From Symmachiella dynata (GTDB lineage Bacteria > Planctomycetota > Planctomycetia > Planctomycetales > Planctomycetaceae), in contig NZ_CP036276.1 of assembly GCF_007747995.1 (NCBI RefSeq), forward strand, positions 124,001 to 188,000: a DNA stretch of 64,000 bases, written 5' to 3'. Positions 45,531 to 55,500 of the stretch are shown piece after piece; positions within the stretch are counted from its first letter, which is position 1; each line of letters starts with the position of its first letter. The notes beneath the pieces were generated by a model. The model was given only the letters and a program-made list of their open reading frames with translations, was not told the DNA's origin and ran no database searches. A program made the translations under genes and the position numbers.

Positions 45531-46182
45531 TGATCACGATCCACTGGCAGGGCTACGGCAGAACGGTTGTTCGAAAACCGCCTACGAATCGCGTGATAAA
45601 ACCCGTGTGCAATGCGTCTGCACCAATGGGCGCAATTTGATTGTGGCGAATGGATTTAGGGATCGCCAGCTGAGAATCATAAAAAAACGGAACCATACTC
45701 GGTCCGTTTGCGTCCAATGCGTCGGCGATCATCGTCGCTGCGGGGATGTTCGCCTCTCATCTGGGCACATTCGTGCTGAGAAAAACGCTCTTCGCCGATG
45801 CATTTGCGGTGTTGCGCGCAAAATACACGTGGTTGGATTTTTATCCCAAGTCTGCCGAGTCGCGAAAAAATTGTGCTATTGGAATAAATAGTAGCCCAGT
45901 AACCCGTATAAGTATCGGCAAAGGGGCAGACTTCGAAAAAACGTGTGGGCAGATGTTTCGCGAGGTGACTTTGTGACAATATTGTCACGACCGCCAAAGC
46001 GGGATTGACTGACTGGGCGCGACGCAGGAGGATCTAACCTGCGTTTAATAAATGGTCGCCGCTTGCGAATAACTTGGAAATCGCGTAGATTGATTAGACA
46101 AATTACACTTGTACGCCATATCTATTGGCCCAGTGGGCACGGACTGTTTCATCATAGTTTGATTGACAATTGAGGAGCACGC
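45531..46182. promoter_or_regulatory. Long non-coding gap upstream of moxR with a perfect 16-bp palindrome
   Basis: No real gene is seen in these 652 bp; short open frames such as that at 45607-45891 lack family features. A perfect dyad GTGACAATATTGTCAC lies at 45973-45988, about 195 bp before the moxR start. This is a good candidate operator or regulator site for the following block. A promoter for moxR probably lies between about 46000 and 46150, but I could not fix its -35/-10. GAGGAG precedes the moxR ATG. Confidence 0.55.
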
Positions 46183-47208
46183 ATGCCGGATTCTGTAGCG
46201 CTGCCGGAAATGAAGCTTTCGGATAACGATGTCCAGGCGATTGACGATCTGCGTGACCTTTATGGTCGGCTCCGTACGGAGTTAGGACGCGTCATCGTCG
46301 GCCAAGAAGAAACGATCGAACGCTTGTCGATCTGCCTGTTCGCCCGCGGGCATGCTCTGTTGATGGGAGTGCCGGGGCTGGCCAAAACGCTATTGGTGAG
46401 CAAATTGGCCGAAACCATGTCGCTGAAATTCAGCCGCATCCAGTTCACACCCGACCTGATGCCGATGGACATCACCGGGACCGACATTCTGCAGGATAGC
46501 GAGCACGGGCGGCGGGAATTTCAGTTCGTGCATGGTCCGGTCTTTGCCAATATGGTGTTGGCCGACGAAATCAACCGCGCTCCTCCCAAGACCCAAGCGG
46601 CGATGCTCGAAGCGATGCAAGAGCATAAAGTGACCGCTGTCGGCAAAACCTTTCCGCTGGAAGAACCGTTCCTGGTACTGGCGACGCAGAATCCGGTCGA
46701 GCAGGAAGGGACCTATCCGTTGCCCGAAGCGCAATTGGATCGGTTCATGTTCTTGATCGAACTCGATTATCCGTCCGAAGCTGAGGAAGTGAAAATCGCC
46801 CGGACCACGACCGGTGATGCGTTGCCGGAATTGGAACACTTGGTGCATGCGGCGGAAATCATCGCCCATCAAAACCTGGTCCGCCGCGTTCCGGTGCCCG
46901 ATCATATCTATACTTACTCTGCGCGATTGGTGCGGCAGACGCGACCAGCTGGCGACTCCGCTCCCGAATGGCTGAAGCCGTTGGTCGCCTGGGGAGCCGG
47001 TCCGCGGGCGGTGCAAAATCTCATTCTGGCTGCCAAAGCGCGGGCGGCATTGATGGGAAGTTACATGGTTCGGCTGGAGGATATTCAGGAAGTCGCCGCT
47101 CCGGTATTAACGCACCGGGTGATCACGACGTTTGCGGCGCAGGCGGAGGGCATTAGCGCGAAGGAAATCGTGCGGCGCCTGATTGAGGAAACCAGCACAG
47201 ACGAATAA
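46183..47208 (+). CDS. MoxR-family AAA+ ATPase
   Basis: This 341-aa protein has Walker A GVPGLAKTLL (about 65-74), Walker B MVLADEINRAPPKTQAAMLEAMQE, sensor LATQNPVEQEGTYPLPEAQLDRF and a C-terminal lid. MoxR proteins are chaperone-like ATPases that act with von Willebrand-type (VWA/MIDAS) partners, which directly follow here. The start follows GAGGAG with 6-nt spacing. It opens a block of ten genes in the same direction up to 62834. Confidence 0.94.
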   Translation: MPDSVALPEMKLSDNDVQAIDDLRDLYGRLRTELGRVIVGQEETIERLSICLFARGHALLMGVPGLAKTLLVSKLAETMSLKFSRIQFTPDLMPMDITGTDILQDSEHGRREFQFVHGPVFANMVLADEINRAPPKTQAAMLEAMQEHKVTAVGKTFPLEEPFLVLATQNPVEQEGTYPLPEAQLDRFMFLIELDYPSEAEEVKIARTTTGDALPELEHLVHAAEIIAHQNLVRRVPVPDHIYTYSARLVRQTRPAGDSAPEWLKPLVAWGAGPRAVQNLILAAKARAALMGSYMVRLEDIQEVAAPVLTHRVITTFAAQAEGISAKEIVRRLIEETSTDE

Positions 47209-47239
47209 CGGCGGGGTCTTTGCATGGGTTATAGAGCCA

Positions 47240-47368
47240 GTTTCAAAACCCGGTTGCGCTTGTTCTAGAAACGTTCAGATCAATGTCGGTGAGACGCGTC
47301 AGAGGGTTTTGAAACAACTATTAGAGACCTGAGGTCGTGAAGGTGGCAAGGTCGGGAGACCTTGCCAC
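47240..47368. repeat. Two inverted-repeat elements in the moxR-DUF58 spacer
   Basis: The first has perfect 12-bp termini GTTTCAAAACCC (47240-47251) and GGGTTTTGAAAC (47304-47315). The second is a hairpin with perfect 11-bp arms GTGGCAAGGTC (47343-47353) and its complement (47358-47368) with a 4-nt loop. Both look like REP-type dispersed elements. The DUF58 start codon lies downstream at 47454. Confidence 0.7.
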
Positions 47369-47453
47369 AACTAGTGGCCCTGCCGCAACTGGTATCCAGA
47401 GTTGTGTGCGGGTTTTCTGTAACCTGTCGATTCGACTGGTGAAGGAGTCGTTG

Positions 47454-48365
47454 ATGTTTCCGGATGGTAATCGCCGGGAGTTCTTGGATCCGTCGGCGCT
47501 GTCGCGCTTATCGGGTTTGCCGCTGTTCGCGCGGCGGCCGATGATGGGCAGCGTCTCCGGTCGACATCCCAGTCCGCACCGCGGCGCCAGCGTGGAGTTT
47601 GCGGAGTACCGGAAGTATGTCCCAGGCGACGATTTGCGGCGGCTCGATTGGCGGGCTTATGGCCGGACCGACCGTTTCTATGTCAAGGAATTCGAGGCGG
47701 ATACCAACCTGCGGTGTTGCCTGGTGCTCGATACCAGCGGCTCAATGGACTTCGGCAGCGGCGACATCACCAAGTTGCAGTATGCCCGCAAGATCGCCGG
47801 CGCATTGAGTTATCTAGCGGTCCAACAAGGGGACGCCATCGGCCTTTCCTGTGTGGCCGAGAACATGATTCAAAATATCCCGCCGCGACGAAATCCTGCG
47901 CACCTGATGCACGTGTTTGACACGTTGGAGAAAGCTGTCCCCAAGGATGGCACGCAGTTGACGAGCGTGTTGCACGAGTTGGCTGAAACGATTCGTCAAC
48001 GGGCGTTGATTGTGATCATCTCCGACTTTTTTGTGGAACCGGCGGAGTTGCGGAGCTGTTTCGAGCATCTGCAATTTCGCAAACACGATGTCACCGCGTT
48101 CCACTTGTTGGATCCACAGGAGTTGGGATTCGAATTTCGCCGCCCGATGCGGTTTTTGGATATGGAAGGTGGGCCGGCCATTTTTGCTGAGCCAAACGAG
48201 ATTGCCGACCGTTATCATAAAGCACTTCAAGAGTATCTGGAGAATCTCAAACAGGTCGTGTTGCAGACAGGAATCGATTACCACCGCACAGTGATCGATG
48301 AAGATTACGAAAAAGTTTTGACACAGTTCTTGGCCGGGCGGACGCGAGCGCGAGGCGTACGATGA
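47454..48365 (+). CDS. DUF58-family protein with VWA-like MIDAS motif
   Basis: This is a 303-aa protein from ATG 47454, preceded by AAGGAG; the in-frame upstream codons from 47337 overlap the repeat hairpin and are unlikely to be translated. DUF58 features: YRKYVPGDDLRRLDWRAYGRTDRFYVKEFEADTN, then VLDTSGSMDFGSGD, a MIDAS DxSxS. MoxR-DUF58 pairs are common, with DUF58 probably a metal-ion-dependent adhesion-like partner of MoxR. No transmembrane segment is seen. Its stop overlaps the next start (ATGA). Confidence 0.92.
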   Translation: MFPDGNRREFLDPSALSRLSGLPLFARRPMMGSVSGRHPSPHRGASVEFAEYRKYVPGDDLRRLDWRAYGRTDRFYVKEFEADTNLRCCLVLDTSGSMDFGSGDITKLQYARKIAGALSYLAVQQGDAIGLSCVAENMIQNIPPRRNPAHLMHVFDTLEKAVPKDGTQLTSVLHELAETIRQRALIVIISDFFVEPAELRSCFEHLQFRKHDVTAFHLLDPQELGFEFRRPMRFLDMEGGPAIFAEPNEIADRYHKALQEYLENLKQVVLQTGIDYHRTVIDEDYEKVLTQFLAGRTRARGVR

Positions 48366-50344
48366 GTTTTTTGCAGCCGATGCTCTTGGCGGCGCTACCC
48401 ATAATTGCGCTGCCGATCATCATTCATTTGATCAACCAACGCCGTTACCAAACGACGCGCTGGGCGGCGATGATGTTTTTACTCGCCGCCAACCGCATGT
48501 CGCGGGGCTACGCGCGCATTCGACAATGGTTGATCCTGCTGTTTCGCACATTGGCGATCGCCGGTTTGATCTTTGCCATTAGTCGCCCACTGGCCAGTGG
48601 CTGGTTGGGTATGACCGCCGGCGGCCGCGCGGATACGACGATCATTCTGTTGGACCGTTCGCCCAGCATGCAACAACTCGGGCCGGGAGCGGTCGTCTCG
48701 AAGCTCGAAACCGGGCGGCAGCAATTGGCCAAAACTCTCGAAACACTCGGATCGACGCGGTACGTGCTGATCGAAAGCACTAAAAATGTCCCCCGCGAAT
48801 TGAACGATCCTACAGACTTATTGAACCTGCCGGAAACAGAACCAACGAGTACATCCGCCGACCTCCCGGCCATGTTGCAGGCAGCGCACAGTTACATTGC
48901 AGCCAACCAATCGGGCCGGACGGAGATCTGGATCTGTTCCGACCTGCGCGAGAACGATTGGAACGCTGAAAGCAGCCGTTGGAAATCACTGCGGGACAGC
49001 TTTTTGGAATTCTCCCAAGGGGTACGGTTCCATTTGCTGGCCTATCCCCGCGCTGCTCCGCAAAACGTGGCCGTTCGTGTGACGGACGTGCGGCGGCAAC
49101 AAACCAGCGAGGGCGTTGAGTTGTTAGTGTCGCTGCATTTGACGCGGGAAGGGGATTCGGACGAACGATTGGCGGTCCCGGTACAACTGGAGATCGACGG
49201 GGCCCGATCGGAAATCAATGTCGACATGGTGGGGACACAATACGAACTGAAGGATTACCGCATCGGTTTGACGGAAAACCAGAAACAGGGCTGGGGACGC
49301 GTGTCGATTCCCGCCGACGCCAATCCGGCCGACAACGATTTCTATTTTGCCTTCGATGAACCCCCCGAGCGGCACACGCTGATTGTGGCCGACGATCCAA
49401 CCAACGTCCGGCCGCTGCAACTGACCGCATCGATTTCTCCCGATCCGCAAGCCAAGAGCGTTGCTACTGTCGTGACCGAAGATCAGTTGGGAACCGTCGA
49501 GTGGGAGCAAATGGCGTTGGTGTTGTGGCAGGCTCCGCTGCCCGACGCAGATGTCGCCCAACAACTGACCCGTTTTGTCGGCCGTGGCGGCCGTGTTGTG
49601 TTTTTCCCCCCGCGGTCGACCAGTGGACGGGAATTCATGGGCGTGGCTTGGCAAGACTGGCAGAAACCGCCCAAGGAAATTGGCATCGAAACATGGCGAA
49701 GCGATCAGGATATCCTCGCGCACACGCTCAGCGGCACCTCGCTGCCGGTTGGCGAACTGCAGATTCGCGAATACTGTGAACTGTCCGGTGAAGTGACTCC
49801 CTTGGCTCAGTTGCCCGGTGGCACGCCGTTGTTGGCACGCGTGACGACCGATCATGGCGGCGTATATTTTTGTGCGACCACTCCGGCGCCGAGTGATTCA
49901 ACGCTGGCCACCAACGGCATTGTGCTGTATGTCGCTGTGCAACGGGCTTTGGCGTCTGGAGCCGAGGCGTTGGGTAATACACGGCAACTGATCGCCGGTG
50001 AACAGCCAATTGAATTGGCGACCACTTGGGAGCGATTGACCGGCGACGAAGAAGGGTTGTCCACGGAGTATGCATTTCATCGCGGCGTTTATACGGCGGG
50101 TGACCGCTTGTTGGCGGTCAACCGTTCGGCCGAAGAAGAACAAGCCTCCCTGTTAGCCGATGAGAAGGTGGCGGGGTTGTTCAATGGACTTGATTTTGCC
50201 CGTGTGGATGATGAAGCGGGAACGATCAATTCGTTGATCGAGGAGATTTGGCGGGTGTTCTTAGCCATTATGATGGTATCGATGATTGTGGAAGCCGCGC
50301 TGTGCTTGCCGAAAATTCGGCCGACTCAAGGAGCCGCCGCATGA
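48362..50344 (+). CDS. BatA-like VWA membrane protein
   Basis: This 660-aa protein has the N-terminal BatA-type start MSFLQPMLLAALPIIALPII followed by HLINQRRYQTTRWAAMMFLLAA, a hydrophobic anchor, a second helix near residues 57-75 (LILLFRTLAIAGLIFAISRPL), and a VWA domain whose MIDAS reads LDRSPSMQQ. The middle and end hold beta-sandwich-like segments and a C-terminal transmembrane helix (FLAIMMVSMIVEAALCL). It overlaps DUF58 and the next gene by 4 bp each, so these are probably translationally coupled. Role: membrane partner in the MoxR/Bat-like complex. Confidence 0.85.
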   Translation: MSFLQPMLLAALPIIALPIIIHLINQRRYQTTRWAAMMFLLAANRMSRGYARIRQWLILLFRTLAIAGLIFAISRPLASGWLGMTAGGRADTTIILLDRSPSMQQLGPGAVVSKLETGRQQLAKTLETLGSTRYVLIESTKNVPRELNDPTDLLNLPETEPTSTSADLPAMLQAAHSYIAANQSGRTEIWICSDLRENDWNAESSRWKSLRDSFLEFSQGVRFHLLAYPRAAPQNVAVRVTDVRRQQTSEGVELLVSLHLTREGDSDERLAVPVQLEIDGARSEINVDMVGTQYELKDYRIGLTENQKQGWGRVSIPADANPADNDFYFAFDEPPERHTLIVADDPTNVRPLQLTASISPDPQAKSVATVVTEDQLGTVEWEQMALVLWQAPLPDADVAQQLTRFVGRGGRVVFFPPRSTSGREFMGVAWQDWQKPPKEIGIETWRSDQDILAHTLSGTSLPVGELQIREYCELSGEVTPLAQLPGGTPLLARVTTDHGGVYFCATTPAPSDSTLATNGIVLYVAVQRALASGAEALGNTRQLIAGEQPIELATTWERLTGDEEGLSTEYAFHRGVYTAGDRLLAVNRSAEEEQASLLADEKVAGLFNGLDFARVDDEAGTINSLIEEIWRVFLAIMMVSMIVEAALCLPKIRPTQGAAA

Positions 50345-52536
50345 ACACCACACGCACGCTGACATTTCAGTGGACCGGTTGGTCGTTGGGCATCTCCATC
50401 GTCGTGGTACTGGTGACAGCCGCCTATTGTTACGCCGCCTGGCGCCGCAGCGGCTATCAGCGGACGTTCGGGCTACTGGAGTTGTTACGGCTGGTGTTGG
50501 TGATCTTTGCGGCAGTCATGTTCAACCAACCGGAATACATCGAAGAGTTCTTGCCGGATGAAAAGCCGTCGGTGGTGGTCCTCTGGGATGACTCACGCAG
50601 TATGGAAACGCGGGATGTCAAAACCGCTGGACAATCGGCCGATGCGTTGACAACACGTCGTGACGCCATTGCCCCGCTGACGGAATCCTCGGCATGGCAC
50701 AAATTGCAGGAGCGGATCAATGTGGTCCTGCAACCGTTCTCGTCTCCGAAGAGTCCGGGAAGCAATCTGTATCAACCGCTGAATGATGCCATGGAGAAGC
50801 AATCCAATTTGTTGGGCGTGGTCTTTGCGTCGGATGGAGATTGGAATGAAGGCCCGCCTCCCGTGCAGGCAGCGACACGCATGCGGCTGAAGGAGATCCC
50901 CATTTTCGCGGTTCCAGTCGGTAGCTCGATCCCGTTACCCGATGTGGAGTTGTTGAGCCTCGATGCGCCCACATTCGGCGTGGCCGGTAAATCGGTCCGC
51001 ATTCCGTTTTCGATCAATAGCTCGCTGCCGCGCGATCATGTGGCAACGGTGACGATGCGGACGTCCGATGGTGAGGAGTTGCAGAAAGAAATCAACGTCA
51101 AGGCCATGGGCCGCACCAGCGAATGGATCATCTGGAAACCGGAGCAAATCGGTGATTACCAACTCACGGTCAACGTCCCCACGCATCACGACGAATCGCT
51201 GACCGACAACAATGAGCTCTCTGCGCCGATATCAATCCGCGAAGAGAAACTACGCGTACTGGTTGTGGAATCCTACCCGCGTTGGGAATACCGTTATCTG
51301 CGTAACGCGCTCTCGCGCGACCCGGGTGTGGAGGTATCCTGCCTGTTGTTTCACCCCGGCCTGAGTAAAGTTGGCGGCGGCAATCGGGATTACATCAAAG
51401 AGTTCCCCGACGGGCTGGATGAACTCTCGCAGTACGATGTGGTTTTCTTGGGCGATGTGGGATTAGATGACGGGCAGTTGACCGTCGAACAGTGCCGGTT
51501 GCTCAAAGGGCTGGTCGAGCATCAGGCGAGCGGGTTGGTGTTCATGCCCGGTTTTTATGGACGGCAGTTTTCGTTGTTGGAAACCGAATTGGATGCGCTG
51601 TATCCGGTGGTTCTCGACGAAGCGCAGCCAGGGGGATGGGGCTCGCGGACGCCGAGTCATTTTGAATTGACCGAATTAGGCCGGCGGAGTTTGTTAACCA
51701 AACTGGCCGACACGCGCGAGGACAATATCGAGGTTTGGAGCGGATTGCCCGGCTTTCAATGGCACGCACCGGTGCTCCGCGCACGGGCAGGGACCGACGT
51801 GCTGAGTGTCCACGAAAGTGAAACCAATAAAAATGGCCGCGTCCCCTTGCTGGTGACGCGGACATATGGCGCGGGCAAAGTGTTGTTCATGGGAACCGAC
51901 GGCGCTTGGCGCTGGCGGAAAGGGGTTGAGGACAAATACCACTATCGTTTCTGGGGCCAAGTCGTCCGCTGGATGGCGTATCAGCGCAATATGGCCAAAG
52001 GCGAATCGATGCGGTTGTATTACTCGCCCGACCAACCACAAATCGATCAAACGGTCATGTTCAATGCCAACGTGATGGAGAAGAGCGGCGAACCGTTGAC
52101 CAAGGGAGATGTTGTGGCCCGAATCACGTCACCCTCAGGAAAACTGGAAACCGTGCGGTTTGTTTCGGCAGGGGATGAATGGGGCGCATTCGCGGGCCGG
52201 TTCACGACCGCAGAGCCTGGTCAACACGAAATGGTGCTGACCTGCAAGCAAACGGGCACAACGTTAGAAACCTCGTTTTTCGTCCAAGGGGTCGCCAACG
52301 AACGGGCCGGTCGACCGGCGCGGCCGGAAGTCTTGGATGAATTGGCCCGCGTCACCCGCGGAAAAGTTATCGCAGCCGACAAAATCGATGATGTGATGAA
52401 CTCATTGGCTGCACTACCCGATCCACCCGCCTCGGTGCGGCGTGTACAGTTGTGGAGTCATCCCGTTCCGGCAGCCTGTCTGATTGCCCTGTTCGGCGTA
52501 TTTTGGGTAGGACGCAAGGCGGCCGGCCTGATATGA
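50341..52536 (+). CDS. Membrane protein with VWA-like and glutamine-amidotransferase-like regions
   Basis: This 731-aa protein starts at 50341 (ATGA overlap with the previous gene). It has two N-terminal helices (about 13-32 and 46-62), then VVVLWDDSRSMETRD, a MIDAS-like DxSxS, followed by Ig-like beta segments (residues about 210-300). From about 305 comes a GATase1-like Rossmann segment (LRVLVVESYPRWEYRYLRNAL ... YDVVFLGDVGLDDGQLTVEQCRLLKGLVEHQASGLVFMPG), which lacks an obvious catalytic Cys. A C-terminal helix ends the protein. This is a known planctomycete-type architecture of unknown role, part of the MoxR block. Confidence 0.8.
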   Translation: MNTTRTLTFQWTGWSLGISIVVVLVTAAYCYAAWRRSGYQRTFGLLELLRLVLVIFAAVMFNQPEYIEEFLPDEKPSVVVLWDDSRSMETRDVKTAGQSADALTTRRDAIAPLTESSAWHKLQERINVVLQPFSSPKSPGSNLYQPLNDAMEKQSNLLGVVFASDGDWNEGPPPVQAATRMRLKEIPIFAVPVGSSIPLPDVELLSLDAPTFGVAGKSVRIPFSINSSLPRDHVATVTMRTSDGEELQKEINVKAMGRTSEWIIWKPEQIGDYQLTVNVPTHHDESLTDNNELSAPISIREEKLRVLVVESYPRWEYRYLRNALSRDPGVEVSCLLFHPGLSKVGGGNRDYIKEFPDGLDELSQYDVVFLGDVGLDDGQLTVEQCRLLKGLVEHQASGLVFMPGFYGRQFSLLETELDALYPVVLDEAQPGGWGSRTPSHFELTELGRRSLLTKLADTREDNIEVWSGLPGFQWHAPVLRARAGTDVLSVHESETNKNGRVPLLVTRTYGAGKVLFMGTDGAWRWRKGVEDKYHYRFWGQVVRWMAYQRNMAKGESMRLYYSPDQPQIDQTVMFNANVMEKSGEPLTKGDVVARITSPSGKLETVRFVSAGDEWGAFAGRFTTAEPGQHEMVLTCKQTGTTLETSFFVQGVANERAGRPARPEVLDELARVTRGKVIAADKIDDVMNSLAALPDPPASVRRVQLWSHPVPAACLIALFGVFWVGRKAAGLI

Positions 52537-52585
52537 TAATACTGCGGTCAAACACCATTTCCTCATGCTCTCAAGGAACACGGCC

Positions 52586-55500
52586 ATGAGCACTGTTTCC
52601 AAGCCCACTCACCATTTGGAACTGCCGCCGTCACTCAATTCGCAGCTCGACGAATTTCGTCGCCGAGTGTGGACGATCAAAATGATCGAAGCCGCCTGCG
52701 TGGCTGTCTTCGCAGTGGTCGTCGCCTTCTTGTCGGTCTTTGTGCTGGACCGCTTGTGGGATACGCCGCAGGCGTTGCGTCTGGGTGTCTTCTTCGCGGC
52801 TCTGGGTGGATGTTTGATTGTGCCGTGGTATTTGCATCGCTGGATTTGGAGCCAACGTCGCCCAGATCAATTGGCGCGCTTGCTGGGCAAGAAAATGCTG
52901 CTCGGCGATCACCTGCTGGGGATCATCGAGTTGGTTCGTAGTGATTCCGAACAAGCCCGCTCGCGCACGCTGTGTGAAGCGGCGATTGTTCAGGTTGCCG
53001 AAGACGCGCAGACTAAGAATTTTCAAACCGCGACTCCACGAACGCGGCATCGCTTGTGGAGCGGACTGGCGATCGTTGCCGTCGCCATCGCAGCCGGTTT
53101 GTCACTCTTCGTTCCGGCAGCCGCCAGCAATGCCTGGGCGCGTTTGCTCACTCCCTGGAACAACACACCGCGCTACACCTTTGCCGCTGTCGAAGCCTTG
53201 CCGGCGGAATTGGTCATCGCCCATGGCGAACCGCACCAGTTGCGGATTGCTCTCCAAGAAGATTCAAAGTGGCAGCCGTTGCAGGGCGAGATTCAAGTGG
53301 GGCGGCAACAAGCGATTGCCGCGGAGTTGAAGGACGGTGCGTACGAGTTTGAAATTCCGCCGCAGATCGACGACGGGCCCATGAATGTTCGTATTGGCGA
53401 TTCGCGACAAAACCTGTTGATCCGCCCGACGTTGCGGCCCGAGTTGACCTCGGTTGTTGCCAACGTGCGGTTGCCGGAATATTTAGAACAAGACAAGCCG
53501 TTTGAACGCGACGTCCGTGGCGGTTCGATCTCCATGGTCAAAGGCAGCCAAGCCACGTTTTCAATGACAGCCGGACGCAATTTGCTGTCCGCTTCGGTCA
53601 ATGGCCAGCCGGTCAAATCCTCAGGGGCTGACATCACGGGCATCCCGGTGACCGCCGATGAATCGCGCGAGTTGGTGATCGAATGGCGCGACGAATTTGG
53701 ATTGGCCGGTAAAGAGCCGTTTAATCTAATGGTCAAAGCACACGACGATGAGGCGCCGACACTCTCCTGTGAAAACCTACCGCGAAAACGCGTGGTGCTC
53801 GATTCAGAACAACTGACGTTCCAGGTCAAAGCCCGTGACGACTTCGGCGTCCGCCGCATTGGCATGGAATGGCAAGGGTTGGATGAAACACTTGTCGAAA
53901 AACGGGCGGAAGGGGAACGCATTCTCGCCGCCGGTGGCAGCGAACTGGCCGCTCTTGATATCACCGGGACCTTTTCAGCGCAATCACAAGGAATCGAACC
54001 ACAACCGATTAGCCTCCGCATCTTCGTCGAGGATTATTTCCCCGGCCGTGAGCGGGTCTATTCACCCGAGTATGTGATGTACGTGCTCAATGCCGAACAG
54101 CACGCGATTTGGCTCACCGATCAACTGAGCCGTTGGCATCGCCAGTCGTTGGAAGTTCGCGACCGCGAATTGCAATTGTATGGGGTCAACAAAGAACTGC
54201 GTGAACTCACGCCGGACGATCTCGACAAGCCGGAAAACCGCGAACGCATCGACCGTCAAGCCGCAGCGGAGCGAGCCAATGGGCGCCGTCTGTCGAGTTT
54301 GACCGACAGCGGCACGGAGTTGATTCGCCAAGCTTCGCGCAACCCGGAATTCGGCGTGGGCCATCTGGAACAATGGGCTGAAATGTTGCAGATCCTTAAA
54401 GACATTTCGGACAATCGTATGCCGTCGGTGGCGGATCTACTTAAAGAAGCGTCCGAAGCTCAAAAAACCGCATCCAACCAGCCGGCCAACAAAGCTCCCA
54501 CGATTGGAAATGTGCGCGACATCAAATCGGGGCAACCGGCTCCGACGAAAGAAGACAAAGACGCAAAGCCGACAGCCGTGCCGGGCATCTCCGACGTGGA
54601 ATCGTCGCAGCAGTTGGCGGACAAGAATAAAAAGCCGGAAGAAAAACAAGAACCGAAGGATCCGAGCAGCCCGTCATTGCGGTTGCCCGTCACGACGTTG
54701 ATGGATAGCAGTGGACCTTCCAGCGGTAAAAAACCGCCGCAGAAAAAGAAGATGGACGAGGCGATCGCCGAACAGGAAGACCTGTTGGCCGAGTTTGACC
54801 GCATCGCTGATGAGTTGAACAACATTCTGGCCAACCTCGAAGGCAGCACGCTGGTCAAACGGCTCAAGGCGGCGTCTCGTGAACAATACAAAATTGCCGG
54901 CAAAATTGGCGACCAGATCGATGGTGCCTTCGGCGTCGCTACTTCGCGTATTAATAAACCAAGTCGCGAAGTATTCAAAGGTCTTTCCGGCCGTGAAGAG
55001 CAAAGCAGCCAAAACGTGTCGGTGATCATGGATGACATGCAGGCTTACTTTGAGCGCCGCAAGATGATGAAGTTCAAGTCGACATTGGAAGACATGAAGG
55101 AACAGGATGTCGTCGGCAACCTGCGTCAATTGGGAGATGACCTTCCCAAAGAACATGGACTGTCGATCGCGCAAGCCGAATATTGGTCCGACTCGCTGGA
55201 CCGTTGGGCCGAAGACTTGGTCGACCCCGCCTGTGCCGGGCAATGTCCGGGATGTAAATCAAAAGGCAGCTTACCCCCTTCTATTATCTTGGCGGTGTTG
55301 CAGGTCTTAGAAGCGGAAATCAACCTCCGGGAGGATACGCGCGTCGCCCAACAGGCAAAGGCCGCGCTGGCCGAAGAAAAATATGAAGGCGAAGCGAATA
55401 AGCTGGCCAATACACAGAAGGGTTTGAAAGCCAAGATCGAAGATGTGGAGAAACGGATTCGCGCACTGAAGGATGGCGAACAACTCTTCGGCAAGGAAAT

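Noticed and set aside
45607-45891. 94-codon open frame in the moxR upstream gap
   Set aside because: No SD, no family features and Cys/Arg-rich composition unlike neighbouring genes; treated as non-coding.
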